The notes beneath the pieces were generated by a model that saw only the letters and a program-made list of their open reading frames with translations, had not been told where the DNA came from and did not search any database. From an uncultured Paracoccaceae bacterium (GTDB taxonomy: Bacteria > Pseudomonadota > Alphaproteobacteria > Rhodobacterales > Rhodobacteraceae), in NCBI GenBank assembly GCA_947501355.1, contig CANMVA010000002.1, positions 372,001 through 436,000 on the forward strand: DNA of 64,000 nucleotides, written 5' to 3'. Made by a program: the position numbers and the translations under genes. Below, piece after piece: positions 49,692-58,359 of the stretch. Each line of letters opens with the position of its first letter. Positions within the stretch are counted from its first letter, which is position 1.

Positions 49692-50506
49692 GGCTTGGGG
49701 CTCACGAATTTTGCGCCGGTATCGCGACGCTCGCCGGACATCAACAGGCGGGTGGCGGTCGGGCGGATGCCCGCGACCGTGCCTTCGCCATCATCAAAGC
49801 GGGCCATCAGATCGTCCATCGGGCCATCCACGGCCATCCCAAGGGAGACCTTGCGGCCCTGCATCTCGGCCTTGGCGGAGACGACGGAGACGATGCGGGC
49901 CGTGCCGTCCGTGATGCTGAAAATGGGTGCGCCTGAGGCTCCGAAGTCGACATCGCACGACAGGACCAGCGTCGCGAAACGGCGGGCGAGAACGGAGCAG
50001 GTTTCCTGAATCGAAGGAGCCTCCGCCCGGTCCTTGGCGTAGGAGACGACGCCCACATCCGCGCCTTTGAGGGGCTTTTGGCCAAGATCGAAGGGGATGA
50101 CCTGGGTATTGCGGATCGGCTGGCTGAGTTCGATCAGCGCGAGGTCGTATTTGACGCGCGCGCCCTGAACGCTGGTTGCCTCGTAACTGTAATCGGGATG
50201 CGCAAGGGTGCGTTTGGCCTTGCGGAAGGCGCTGGCGAAACCGTTGCGCCAGCCGGGACGAAATTCAATGCTGCCGGGGTCAATGGAATTGCCAGCCTCG
50301 TCGTAGAGGCAATGCGCGGCGGTCAAAACGACATTGTCACGGATCAGCGCTCCGGTGCAAAAGCCGTTCGCGCCAAGGTTCAGACGGCCCACAGCCTCCC
50401 AGCCGCGGGTATCATCGCCGGTTTTCATCTGCTTGAGGTCGGTGTCATCGGCCCAAGCGAAACCGGGAAGTGCGGCCAAAACCGCAGCTATAATCAAGGA
50501 TCGCAT
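49688..50506 (-). CDS. Secreted trypsin-like serine protease (first of tandem pair)
   Basis: A 272-residue paralogue of the next gene: signal peptide (MRSLIIAAVLAALPGFAWA), GWEAVGRLNLGANGFCTGALI, the catalytic His in VLTAAHCL, Asp in KYDLALIELS and Ser in FGASGAPIF, and a tail ending TGAKFVSPKP. ATG at 50506 begins the signal peptide; the frame opens at 50524. The two genes form an overlapping operon that probably arose by tandem duplication. Substrate not known. Confidence 0.92.
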   Translation of the reverse strand: MRSLIIAAVLAALPGFAWADDTDLKQMKTGDDTRGWEAVGRLNLGANGFCTGALIRDNVVLTAAHCLYDEAGNSIDPGSIEFRPGWRNGFASAFRKAKRTLAHPDYSYEATSVQGARVKYDLALIELSQPIRNTQVIPFDLGQKPLKGADVGVVSYAKDRAEAPSIQETCSVLARRFATLVLSCDVDFGASGAPIFSITDGTARIVSVVSAKAEMQGRKVSLGMAVDGPMDDLMARFDDGEGTVAGIRPTATRLLMSGERRDTGAKFVSPKP

Positions 50507-50618
50507 GATCTGCCTGTCCTGCATCTGACGCGTCTGTTTCGACGCTTAATGCAACCTTAGGGCAAAATTTGGGCAGCGGATAGATATTCGGCAGAATGCT
50601 AGGTCATGAGCATCGCGT

Positions 50619-51044
50619 CTACCGATGCTCGACATCAATCAGTCCGGACCCTTCCTCGGTCTCTCGAGAGACCTCGACGCATCCCTCTCGCCGGTAGAAC
50701 TTTCGAGCGTTTGCGTTTAGCGCGTAGGCCCAGACGGTTATCCAGTCGCGATTCCGTTTGGCGAGATCAAGCAGGTGTTTGCCCACCCCCGCATTTCGGG
50801 CCATACGCGCCACATAAAGACCTGTGATATTGTCGTCATCGCGGACGCAAAAGCCGACGGTTTTGCCGCCTTGCTCGGCCACTCAAGATGTGGGGACATG
50901 GGTCAGGCAGGCGCGCCACCAGCTTAGGACCTCTGCGTATTCGTTCAGTGGCCCGATCCAAGGAGTCTCGGCGTCCCATTCTTGGATGATCGCAACGACA
51001 GCCTCTGCATCGGAGACATCGGCTTGCCGGTAAGTGTAGGTCAT
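50619..51044 (-). pseudogene. GNAT N-acetyltransferase interrupted by an in-frame TGA
   Basis: Read from ATG at 51044, codons 1-53 give a typical GNAT start (MTYTYRQADVSDAEAVVAII, then EWDAETPWIGPL). Codon 54 is TGA (50885-50883). The same frame then continues for 87 codons with the acetyl-CoA loop (ARMARNAGVGKHLLDLAKR) and the end ALNANARKFYRREGC. Total length 141 codons, normal for the family. One change TGG to TGA (Trp to stop) explains it. The downstream part could start at the GTG directly after the stop, but half a GNAT fold is unlikely to work. Confidence 0.85.
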
Positions 51045-51103
51045 AGGACGCAGAGTAAGACGCGTCGAGGGTCGCGTCTATGCACCCAAAGGCCACAAGA
51101 GAC

Positions 51104-52444
51104 TTACCGCAGGATTGGCACTTCGGGCGTGCGTTTGCCTTCGGCGGTCATTGCGGGGGGTTGCGGGCCGCCCGTGGCCCAGTCGAGCAGTTCGACCGTG
51201 TGCATGATCGGGATCTCGGTGGCCCCTCCGATCTGCATCATACAGCCGATATTGCCTGCGGCGATGATGTCGGGGCTCTTGGCCTCTAACGTATCCACCT
51301 TGCGCTTTTTGAGCTGTTTGGAAATCTCGGGCTGCATCAGGTTGTAGGTTCCTGCGGAACCACAGCAGAGATGGCTGTCGGCGGGTTCGACCACCTTGAA
51401 GCCCGCGCGCTTGAGCAGGTCTTTGGGGTAGGTCTTGATCTGCTGGCCATGCTGCAGCGAGCAGGCCGCGTGGTAAGCGACAGTCAGAGTGTCGGTGCCT
51501 TTGACGGTGAATTCTGGCGCGCCTTTGGGCAGCAGGTCGATCAGCACTTCGCTGATGTCCTTGGCGATACCCGCGACGGCGGCGGCTTCTTTGGCGAGCG
51601 GTTCGTTGCAGAACATGTGGCCGTAATCCTTGACCGTGGTGCCGCAGCCGGAGGTGTTGATGACGATGGCGTCGAGCCCCTCGCCTTCCATCTCGGCATG
51701 CCAGGCTTTGATGTTTTTGGCCGCCGTGGCGTGGCTTTCATGGGTCTTGCCCATGTGATGGGTCAGCGCGCCGCAACAGCCTGCGCCTTCGGCCACGACG
51801 ACCTCGGCCCCCAGACGGCGCAAGAGGCGGATGGTGGCGTCATTGATGTCGGTGTTCAGCGCTTTTTGCGCGCAGCCGGTCATCAGGGCGACGCGCATTT
51901 TCTTCGGCGCTTGGGGCGCGAAGGTTTGGGGGTCGTCATTGCGAGAGACGGGGGGGATGGTCTTGGGGGCCATTTCCAGCATCGCTTTGAGGCGGGCGTC
52001 GGGCATCAAGAACGCGAAAGGTTTGCCGATTTTCGCGCCCAGCAAGGCCAGCCGGAAGCGCATCGGATAGGGCAGGATTTGCGCCAGGATCCAGCGCAGG
52101 GCGCGGTCGCTGAAGGAGCGTTGGTAATTCTCTTCGATATATTCGCGCGCGTGATCCACAAGGTGCATGTAATGCACGCCTGACGGGCAGGTCGTCATGC
52201 AGGCCAGACAGCTGAGGCAGCGGTCGATATGCTTGACGGTTTTCTCGTCCGGGACACGCTCGTTCTCAAGCATATCCTTGATCAGGTAAATGCGCCCACG
52301 GGGGCTATCAAGCTCATCGCCCAGCACCTGATAGGTGGGGCATGTGGCGGTGCAAAAGCCACAATGCACGCAAGTGCGCAGGATCTCGTTCGAGCGTTTA
52401 ATGCCGGGATCGGTGAGCTGTTCGGGCGTGAAAGTCGTTTGCAT
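51104..52444 (-). CDS. glcF: Glycolate oxidase iron-sulfur subunit
   Basis: A 446-residue subunit with two ferredoxin-like [4Fe-4S] motifs (CVHCGFCTATCPTY and CLSCLACMTTCPSG) and two CCG-type domains (GCAQKALN... GAGCCGALTHHMG and AACSLQHGQQ... SHLCCGSAGTYNLMQ). It accepts electrons from GlcD/GlcE and passes them to the quinone pool. Third gene of glcDEF, 10 bases after glcE. Confidence 0.96.
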   Translation of the reverse strand: MQTTFTPEQLTDPGIKRSNEILRTCVHCGFCTATCPTYQVLGDELDSPRGRIYLIKDMLENERVPDEKTVKHIDRCLSCLACMTTCPSGVHYMHLVDHAREYIEENYQRSFSDRALRWILAQILPYPMRFRLALLGAKIGKPFAFLMPDARLKAMLEMAPKTIPPVSRNDDPQTFAPQAPKKMRVALMTGCAQKALNTDINDATIRLLRRLGAEVVVAEGAGCCGALTHHMGKTHESHATAAKNIKAWHAEMEGEGLDAIVINTSGCGTTVKDYGHMFCNEPLAKEAAAVAGIAKDISEVLIDLLPKGAPEFTVKGTDTLTVAYHAACSLQHGQQIKTYPKDLLKRAGFKVVEPADSHLCCGSAGTYNLMQPEISKQLKKRKVDTLEAKSPDIIAAGNIGCMMQIGGATEIPIMHTVELLDWATGGPQPPAMTAEGKRTPEVPILR

Positions 52445-52454
52445 ATCGCGCTCC

Positions 52455-53579
52455 TCAGGCCATCAGGCCGGGGTTGAGAATTCCCTTTGGGTCGAATTTC
52501 GCACGCAGACCTGCGCTGATCTTGGCAATCGGGGCAAGCTCAGGATGGAAGACGTCCAGCTTGGCGCGCGTGGCCTCGTCGGCGCGGATCAGGGTGGCGT
52601 GGCCTTGTGTGCCGTTCATCCTTGCGCGCAGGTCGGTGCCTTTGGGAACAACGGCCCAGATCAGGCCACCGCCCCAATCCATGAACAGTTTGTCGGTGTT
52701 CAGCTTGGCGGCGAGGGTCGCGCCGTCGGTGGGCTTGACCGAGATGCGCCAGACGTCACCGTCGGTCTTTGCAAAGCCTGCGACATCCCGCGAGGCGGTC
52801 CAAATGTTGGCGGATTTGTCAGGGTCAGCTTCGACCGTGATTTCCCCGTACTCAGCCAGCGTGTTTTTCAGCTGATCGCAGCGATAGGCGACCGACTTTT
52901 CGAAGCCTTCGACGCGAAGCATCGTGACCGCGCCATGGCCCATATCGGGCATATGCGCTGCGGCGGAAACCTCGTAAGGGGAGCCCAAGGCCGCGGACAT
53001 CGCCTTGACCGCTTGGGGAATGTCGAGGCCATGCAGCATGACGGTCGCCTGCGTATCGGTCTTTGGCAGAACCTTGAGCGACACTTCGGACATCACGCCA
53101 AGGGTCCCGTAGCTGCCGGTGAGCAGTTTAACCAAGTCGTATCCGGTGACGTTCTTCATCACACGCCCACCGTTTTTCAGCACAGTCCCGGCGCCATCAA
53201 CAAAGCGCACGCCCAGCATGTGGTCGCGGCAGGCGCCCGCCTGCACACGGCGGGGGCCGCTGATATTGCCCGCCACAACACCGCCAATCGTAGGAGTGCC
53301 TTTTGTGCCCAGAAGGCCGCGGTGATCCATTGGCTCGAACGCAAGGCGTTGATTTTCTTTGGAAAGAGCCTCTTCGATATCAGCCAGCGGCGTGCCTGCC
53401 TTGGCGACAATGGTCAATGCGCCGGGCTCGTAGAGTTCGATGCCGGTGAGGTTTGCCGTGCTCAGCACTTCGCCTGCGACAGGGTTGCCGATGGGCCGCG
53501 TGCCGCCGCCGATGATGCGCAAAGGGGGTTTGGCGCTGGCGATGGCATCAGCCAGCTCAGCCTCGGTTTTCGGTGTCAT
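52455..53579 (-). CDS. glcE: Glycolate oxidase FAD-binding subunit
   Basis: A 374-residue VAO/PCMH-type flavin domain protein: RIIGGGTRPIG, GTPTIGGVVAGNISGPRRV, MKNVTGYDLVKLLTGSYGTLG, and ILNPGLMA at the C terminus. It works with GlcD in oxidation of glycolate to glyoxylate. It lies 11 bases after glcD. Confidence 0.96.
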   Translation of the reverse strand: MTPKTEAELADAIASAKPPLRIIGGGTRPIGNPVAGEVLSTANLTGIELYEPGALTIVAKAGTPLADIEEALSKENQRLAFEPMDHRGLLGTKGTPTIGGVVAGNISGPRRVQAGACRDHMLGVRFVDGAGTVLKNGGRVMKNVTGYDLVKLLTGSYGTLGVMSEVSLKVLPKTDTQATVMLHGLDIPQAVKAMSAALGSPYEVSAAAHMPDMGHGAVTMLRVEGFEKSVAYRCDQLKNTLAEYGEITVEADPDKSANIWTASRDVAGFAKTDGDVWRISVKPTDGATLAAKLNTDKLFMDWGGGLIWAVVPKGTDLRARMNGTQGHATLIRADEATRAKLDVFHPELAPIAKISAGLRAKFDPKGILNPGLMA

Positions 53580-53590
53580 GGCAGGTCTTT

Positions 53591-55039
53591 CTATTCAGCC
53601 GCGATCGCAAGCGCGCGGCGGCTTTCCGACGACGCAAGCGGGAACACTTTGGAGGGGTTCAAAAGCCAAGTCGGATCGAAGACGTCCTTCACCGCCATCT
53701 GGTTTTCCAGATCATCTGGCGCGAACTGATCGACCATCAGGTCACGCTTTTCGATGCCGACGCCGTGTTCCCCGGTCAGGCAGCCGCCCACTTCGACACA
53801 GAGCCGCAGGATATCGGCCCCCAACGCCTCGCAGGTTTCCAGATCACCGGGTTTGTTGGCGTCAAAGAGGATCAGCGGGTGCATGTTGCCGTCGCCTGCG
53901 TGAAAGACGTTGGCCACGTCGAGGCCGTAATCTTTGCTCATCTCGCTGATGCGTTTGAGCACGAAAGGTAGCGACGAGACGGGGATCGTGCCGTCGAGAC
54001 ACATATAGTCGTTGATCTGGCCCATCGCGCCGAAGGCGGATTTGCGGCCCAGCCAGATCTTGGCGCTTTCCTCAGCCGATTTGCTTTCGCGCAGTTCCAC
54101 CGGGTTATGTTTGCGAGCGATCTGCATGATCAGGCCCAGTTGCTCGTCGATTTCCGCGTCGGAGCCTTCGACCTCGACAATCAAAAGCGCTTCGCACATG
54201 GGGTAGCCTGCCCCGGCAAAGGCCTCTGTCGCCTCGATGCAGGGGCGGTCCATGAATTCGATGGCGACGGGCAGGACACCCGCTTTGATGATGTCGGCCA
54301 CGCAAGCGCCTGCGACTTCGTTATCGTCAAAGCCCATCAGCACGGGCCGCGCGCCTTCGGGTTTGCGCAGGATGCGGAGGGTGGCTTCGGTCACGACGCC
54401 CAACTGGCCCTCGGAACCGCAGATAAGACCGAGCAGATCAAGCCCGCCCGCGTCCAGATGCGCGCCGCCCAGTTCGGTGATCGTGCCATCCATCATCACA
54501 AGGGTCACGCCCAGCAGATTATTCGTGGTCACACCGTATTTGAGGCAATGCGCTCCGCCGGAGTTCATGGCGATATTGCCCGCAATGGCGCAGGCCAGCT
54601 GGCTGGAGGGGTCGGGGGCGTAGAAGAAATCCTCTTCCTCGACCGCACCGGTGACGCTGAGATTGGTGCGGCCCGTCTGCACCTTGATGACACGGTTCTC
54701 ATAGTCGGTTTCGATCACGTCGTTCAGGCGTGCTACGCCCAGAATGATGCTGTCTGCCGTGGGCAAGGCCCCCCCTGCCAGCGACGTGCCGGAGCCGCGC
54801 GGGACGACCGGCACACCTTCCTCGTGACAAATCTTGAGAACGGCAGACACCTCTTCGGTGGAGGAGGGCAGCACGGCGGCCAGCGGCGGGCAACGGTAAG
54901 CGCTCAGACCGTCGCATTCATAGGCGCGCGTTTCAGCTTCGTCATAGATCACAGCATCTTTGGGGAGCACGGATTGCAACCGCTCCACGATCTTCGCTTT
55001 CTTTGACAGAACTGCGGTGTTCGGGGCTGGCATTTCCAT
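53591..55039 (-). CDS. glcD: Glycolate oxidase catalytic (FAD-linked) subunit
   Basis: A 482-residue VAO-family oxidase: VPRGSGTSLAGGALP and IAGNIAMNSGGAHCLKYG bind FAD, and NVFHAGDGNMHPLILFD and GEHGVGIEKRDLM belong to the C-terminal active-site part. It oxidises glycolate (often from phytoplankton) or D-lactate. First gene of glcDEF, with GGAGGAG before the ATG at 55039; a second ATG two codons later is possible. Confidence 0.96.
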   Translation of the reverse strand: MEMPAPNTAVLSKKAKIVERLQSVLPKDAVIYDEAETRAYECDGLSAYRCPPLAAVLPSSTEEVSAVLKICHEEGVPVVPRGSGTSLAGGALPTADSIILGVARLNDVIETDYENRVIKVQTGRTNLSVTGAVEEEDFFYAPDPSSQLACAIAGNIAMNSGGAHCLKYGVTTNNLLGVTLVMMDGTITELGGAHLDAGGLDLLGLICGSEGQLGVVTEATLRILRKPEGARPVLMGFDDNEVAGACVADIIKAGVLPVAIEFMDRPCIEATEAFAGAGYPMCEALLIVEVEGSDAEIDEQLGLIMQIARKHNPVELRESKSAEESAKIWLGRKSAFGAMGQINDYMCLDGTIPVSSLPFVLKRISEMSKDYGLDVANVFHAGDGNMHPLILFDANKPGDLETCEALGADILRLCVEVGGCLTGEHGVGIEKRDLMVDQFAPDDLENQMAVKDVFDPTWLLNPSKVFPLASSESRRALAIAAE

Positions 55040-55139
55040 TGTGATCTCCTCCAGATCAGGATGCTTGCGAGTATTGGTAAATAAATATAACCAATTTCAC
55101 GGATTGGCAAGAGATTCCTATCCGCGATAGCGTCCCTGC

Positions 55140-55856
55140 ATGACCCTTGGCGACGTGCTTTCCCTTTTCACCCTCTTTGATGCAGTCGCGGTTGGCTTTC
55201 TGATTGCCTCGTGGATCGGGATTGGTCTGGTCATTGAAAACCCACCATCGACCCGGCCCTCTGTCTCGATCCTGATGAAGGCGTATCGCCGAGACTGGAT
55301 GCATGCGTTTGTGACGCGTCAGCCCCGCATCTTCGATGCGCAAATCCTTGGCAACCTGCGCCAGGGCACGGCTTTTTTCGCCTCTGCCTGCATGATCGCG
55401 ATGGGCGGCGGGCTGGCTTTGGTCGGGAATACGGATCGCCTTTTGGGCGTGGCGGAAGATCTGGCGATAGAACGCGCACCCGCCGTGGTCTGGGAGGTCA
55501 AAATCCTGCTGATCCTGCTCTTTATCGCCAATGCGTTCCTGAAATTCGTCTGGGCGCACAGGCTTTTTGGCTATTGCTCGGTCGTGATGGCAGCAGTGCC
55601 CAATGACGAGACCGATCCGACGGCCTATCCGCGCGCCGCCAAGGCGGCCGAGATCAATATCACCGCGGCCACCGGCTATAATCGTGGGCTGCGGTCGGTC
55701 TATTTCGGGCTGGGTTCGGCCTTATGGTTAATTGGTGCGCCTGCCTTGATCCTGGCCACACTCATCACTTTGGGTGTGATCTGGCGACGCGAATTTGCCT
55801 CGCGGTCCAGAAGTGTGCTTTTGATGCCAGATACGGAAAGCGTCACACAGAAGTGA
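55140..55856 (+). CDS. DUF599-family membrane protein
   Basis: A 238-residue protein with four helices and DUF599 marks: YRRDWMHAFVTRQPRIFDAQILGNL, quoted in part as RDWMHAFVTR...DAQILGNL, ASACMIAMGGGLALVG, NAFLKFVWAHRLFGYCSVVM, AAEINITAATGYNRGLRSVYF. Function unknown. It is divergent from glcD. Confidence 0.9.
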   Translation: MTLGDVLSLFTLFDAVAVGFLIASWIGIGLVIENPPSTRPSVSILMKAYRRDWMHAFVTRQPRIFDAQILGNLRQGTAFFASACMIAMGGGLALVGNTDRLLGVAEDLAIERAPAVVWEVKILLILLFIANAFLKFVWAHRLFGYCSVVMAAVPNDETDPTAYPRAAKAAEINITAATGYNRGLRSVYFGLGSALWLIGAPALILATLITLGVIWRREFASRSRSVLLMPDTESVTQK

Positions 55857-55892
55857 CGCGACAGGCCCCATGAGCGTCCCTATATAGCCGCT

Positions 55893-56243
55893 ATGAGATA
55901 TACGTTTGCCCTCCTCGCTTGCCTTGCAAGCCCCGCGTTTGCCGACGACCCGGTGGTCGAAGCGGCGACGATTTCGATGTCCGGAAATACGGCCACGATC
56001 AGCGTCACGATCCGCCATGGCGATACCGGATGGGATCACTACGCGGATGGCTGGGCTGTGCTGGCCCCCGACGGCACTCAACTGGGCTACCGCAAGCTGT
56101 TGCATCCTCATGAGAACGAGCAACCCTTCACGCGCAGCTTGTCAGGCGTGACGATCCCTGCGGGGATTGATCACGTGCTGATCAGGGCCAATGACAATGT
56201 GACGGGCGCTGCCCAAGATACATACCGGCTCAACCTGCGCTAA
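55893..56243 (+). CDS. Small secreted protein
   Basis: A 116-residue protein with a signal peptide (MRYTFALLACLASPAFA) and a mature beta-sandwich-like part (ATISMSGNTATISVTIRHGD, GWDHYADGWAVLAPDG, LSGVTIPAGIDHVLI). The repeated T-x-S/V strands suggest a periplasmic binding domain. I cannot name a family. Its stop is three bases from that of the convergent gene. Confidence 0.7.
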   Translation: MRYTFALLACLASPAFADDPVVEAATISMSGNTATISVTIRHGDTGWDHYADGWAVLAPDGTQLGYRKLLHPHENEQPFTRSLSGVTIPAGIDHVLIRANDNVTGAAQDTYRLNLR

Positions 56244-56246
56244 AGT

Positions 56247-58310
56247 CTAGCGCCGCCCTTCGCGGAGCCATGCGCCGATTATAAGGCTCGCCGCAATCAA
56301 CAGAAACAGCCATGCAGGCAAGAGCGACGTCACGGTCACATCGGCGGTCACGTAGGCCTCGCGCGGGGTCAGGCCGATCCAGCCGCGCCCGGAGGCGGGG
56401 CGCCCGTCGCGGACATTGCGCAGGTCTGGCACACCGTCTTCCAGTGCTTTCACGCCGCCGCGGCGCGTCTCGACCAGCGGGGTCAGGACTGTGCCATCTG
56501 CAATCGTGTTCTCAAACTCCCGAGGGGCGGAGGGGCCAAGGGCGATCACGGCCTCTTCTTCGCCATCGGTGAGGCGATACAGGCCAATTTCGGGTCCATC
56601 GAATTGGGCCTGCCACCGGCCCGGTGCTGTTTGCTCAAGCTGCACGACCACCTCAGAGCCATCGGGCAGTGTCACGGTCACATCAGCCACGGATTCGTTC
56701 AAGGTGCGGCGCACAATGGTCATGCTTTGGCCGTCCGGTTCCGCCCAAAGCGCTTCTTCCTCAAGCTGCGGCTCTTTCATCATCCAGTGGGCCAGGCGGC
56801 GGAGCAGTTCAAGCTGCGGGCCGCCTCCTTCATAGCCCCGGCTCCAGAGCCATGCGTGATCGGACGCCATCAGCGCCACGCGCCCCTCGCCCACGCGGTC
56901 CAGCAGCAAAAGCGGTTTGTCATCCTGACCGACCATCACCGTGTTGCCTGCGCTTTCGGTCACGTCAATCAGGCGGAACCAGCGACCCCAGCCGGGCGCG
57001 CCGTCCTCACCCGGCGGCGAAAGCGCATCAAGCCCTTCGGTCACCGGGTGGCGTTCGCCCACGTCCGAGATGCGCGGCAGGAAGCCTTCCTCGATCACAC
57101 GTGCGGTCGGACGACCGGGGATGATCTCGCCCAGCGGGGAGCGATAAAGGCTGTCGGCAGAAGCAAAGTCTGGCCCGGCGGCGATCAGGACAGCGCCGCC
57201 CTCCTCCACGTAGTTGCGCACATTATCGAGATAGATCGCGGGCAGGATGCCGCGGCGCTTGTAGCGGTCGAAAATGATCAGATCGAATTCGTCGATCTTC
57301 TCAAGGAAAAGCTCGCGCGTTGGAAAGGCGATCAGGGACAGCTCATCCACCGGCACGCCGTCCTGCTTTTCGGGCGGGCGCAGAATGGTGAAGTGCACCA
57401 GATCGACGGAGCTGTCGGACTTGAGCAGGTTGCGCCATGTGCGCTCGCCCGGATGCGGCTCGCCAGAGACGAGCAGAACGCGCAGGCGGTCGCGTACGCC
57501 GTTGATCTGCACGACGGCGGCATTGTTCCGGTCGGTTAGTTCACCCTCTTCCACTGGCACGTTGAACTGGATCACATTCATGCCGCCATGGGGCAGCGTG
57601 ACGGGCAGCTCCAGCGTCTCGTTAATGGGGACGGTGAAGGGCTGCGGTTCGTCGCCATCCACCGAAATCAGCAGCTGCGCGGTTGCGGATTCGGGGGCCG
57701 TGCCTTGGTCTTCGATCCGCAAGGTCAGCGCGACAGGTTCGCCCAGAATGGCGAAGGCGGGCGCGTTCTCGATCACCAGACGGCGGTCCCAGTCATCTTC
57801 GCGCCCGGTCAGCAACACATGGAGCGGGGCGGGCAAATCAGGGGCGCGTTCCAGATCGTGCAACTGACCATCGGTCAGGGTGATGATGCCTGCAATACGC
57901 GCCTGTGGCTCCTGCGCCAGGGCTTCCGAAACCGCGCTCATCAAAAGCGTGCCTTCATCGCCCTGCCCGTCCCTGAGCGTCACGACCCGCAGCTCTGTAT
58001 TGGGCCGCGCGGCAATTTCAGCCTCCAGCCCGGCCAGCGCTTCGGCCACCTGATCAGGTCGGTCAGAGATGCTTTGCGACGCACTTTCATCGACCACAAG
58101 CACCACGATGTCGCTGAGCGGGGTGCGGTCTTCGTTCTGCAAAGACGGGTTCGCAATCGCCGCCAACAGCGCAATCGCCCCCAGCCCGCGCAACCACCAT
58201 CCCGCCAGCCCACGCCAGAGCGAAAAGCAAACAAGCAAAAGCATGACGGCTGCGGCTGCATACAGCACAGGCCATGCAACGAGCGGATCGAAGATCACTT
58301 GACCGCTCAT
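56247..58310 (-). CDS. Membrane protein with VWA/glutamine-amidotransferase-like domain (Bat-like operon)
   Basis: A 687-residue protein with two N-terminal helices (YAAAAVMLLLVCFSLW; LGAIALLAAIANPSL), a VWA-like fold (IVVLVVDESASQSISDRP, with DxSxS kept), a middle part with strand repeats, an amidotransferase-like segment (NYVEEGGAVLIAAGP), and one C-terminal helix (LPAWLFLLIAASLIIGAWL). Proteins of this make-up occur with MoxR, DUF58 and BatA-like partners. Exact function unknown. Last gene of that operon, 49 bases after the DUF4159 gene. Confidence 0.82.
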   Translation of the reverse strand: MSGQVIFDPLVAWPVLYAAAAVMLLLVCFSLWRGLAGWWLRGLGAIALLAAIANPSLQNEDRTPLSDIVVLVVDESASQSISDRPDQVAEALAGLEAEIAARPNTELRVVTLRDGQGDEGTLLMSAVSEALAQEPQARIAGIITLTDGQLHDLERAPDLPAPLHVLLTGREDDWDRRLVIENAPAFAILGEPVALTLRIEDQGTAPESATAQLLISVDGDEPQPFTVPINETLELPVTLPHGGMNVIQFNVPVEEGELTDRNNAAVVQINGVRDRLRVLLVSGEPHPGERTWRNLLKSDSSVDLVHFTILRPPEKQDGVPVDELSLIAFPTRELFLEKIDEFDLIIFDRYKRRGILPAIYLDNVRNYVEEGGAVLIAAGPDFASADSLYRSPLGEIIPGRPTARVIEEGFLPRISDVGERHPVTEGLDALSPPGEDGAPGWGRWFRLIDVTESAGNTVMVGQDDKPLLLLDRVGEGRVALMASDHAWLWSRGYEGGGPQLELLRRLAHWMMKEPQLEEEALWAEPDGQSMTIVRRTLNESVADVTVTLPDGSEVVVQLEQTAPGRWQAQFDGPEIGLYRLTDGEEEAVIALGPSAPREFENTIADGTVLTPLVETRRGGVKALEDGVPDLRNVRDGRPASGRGWIGLTPREAYVTADVTVTSLLPAWLFLLIAASLIIGAWLREGRR

Positions 58311-58359
58311 GTCGCTTCGCTTTTTTCAAATATCCGCGCCGCAGGCATCCGACCCATCC

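Noticed and set aside
50883-50885. The TGA in the GNAT gene considered as a selenocysteine codon
   Set aside because: GNAT enzymes have no known selenocysteine at this place, no selenocysteine machinery is seen, and Trp fits the position.
51059-51078. GACGCG/CGCGTC hairpin upstream of the GNAT remnant
   Set aside because: Short stem without a T tract; too weak to call a terminator.
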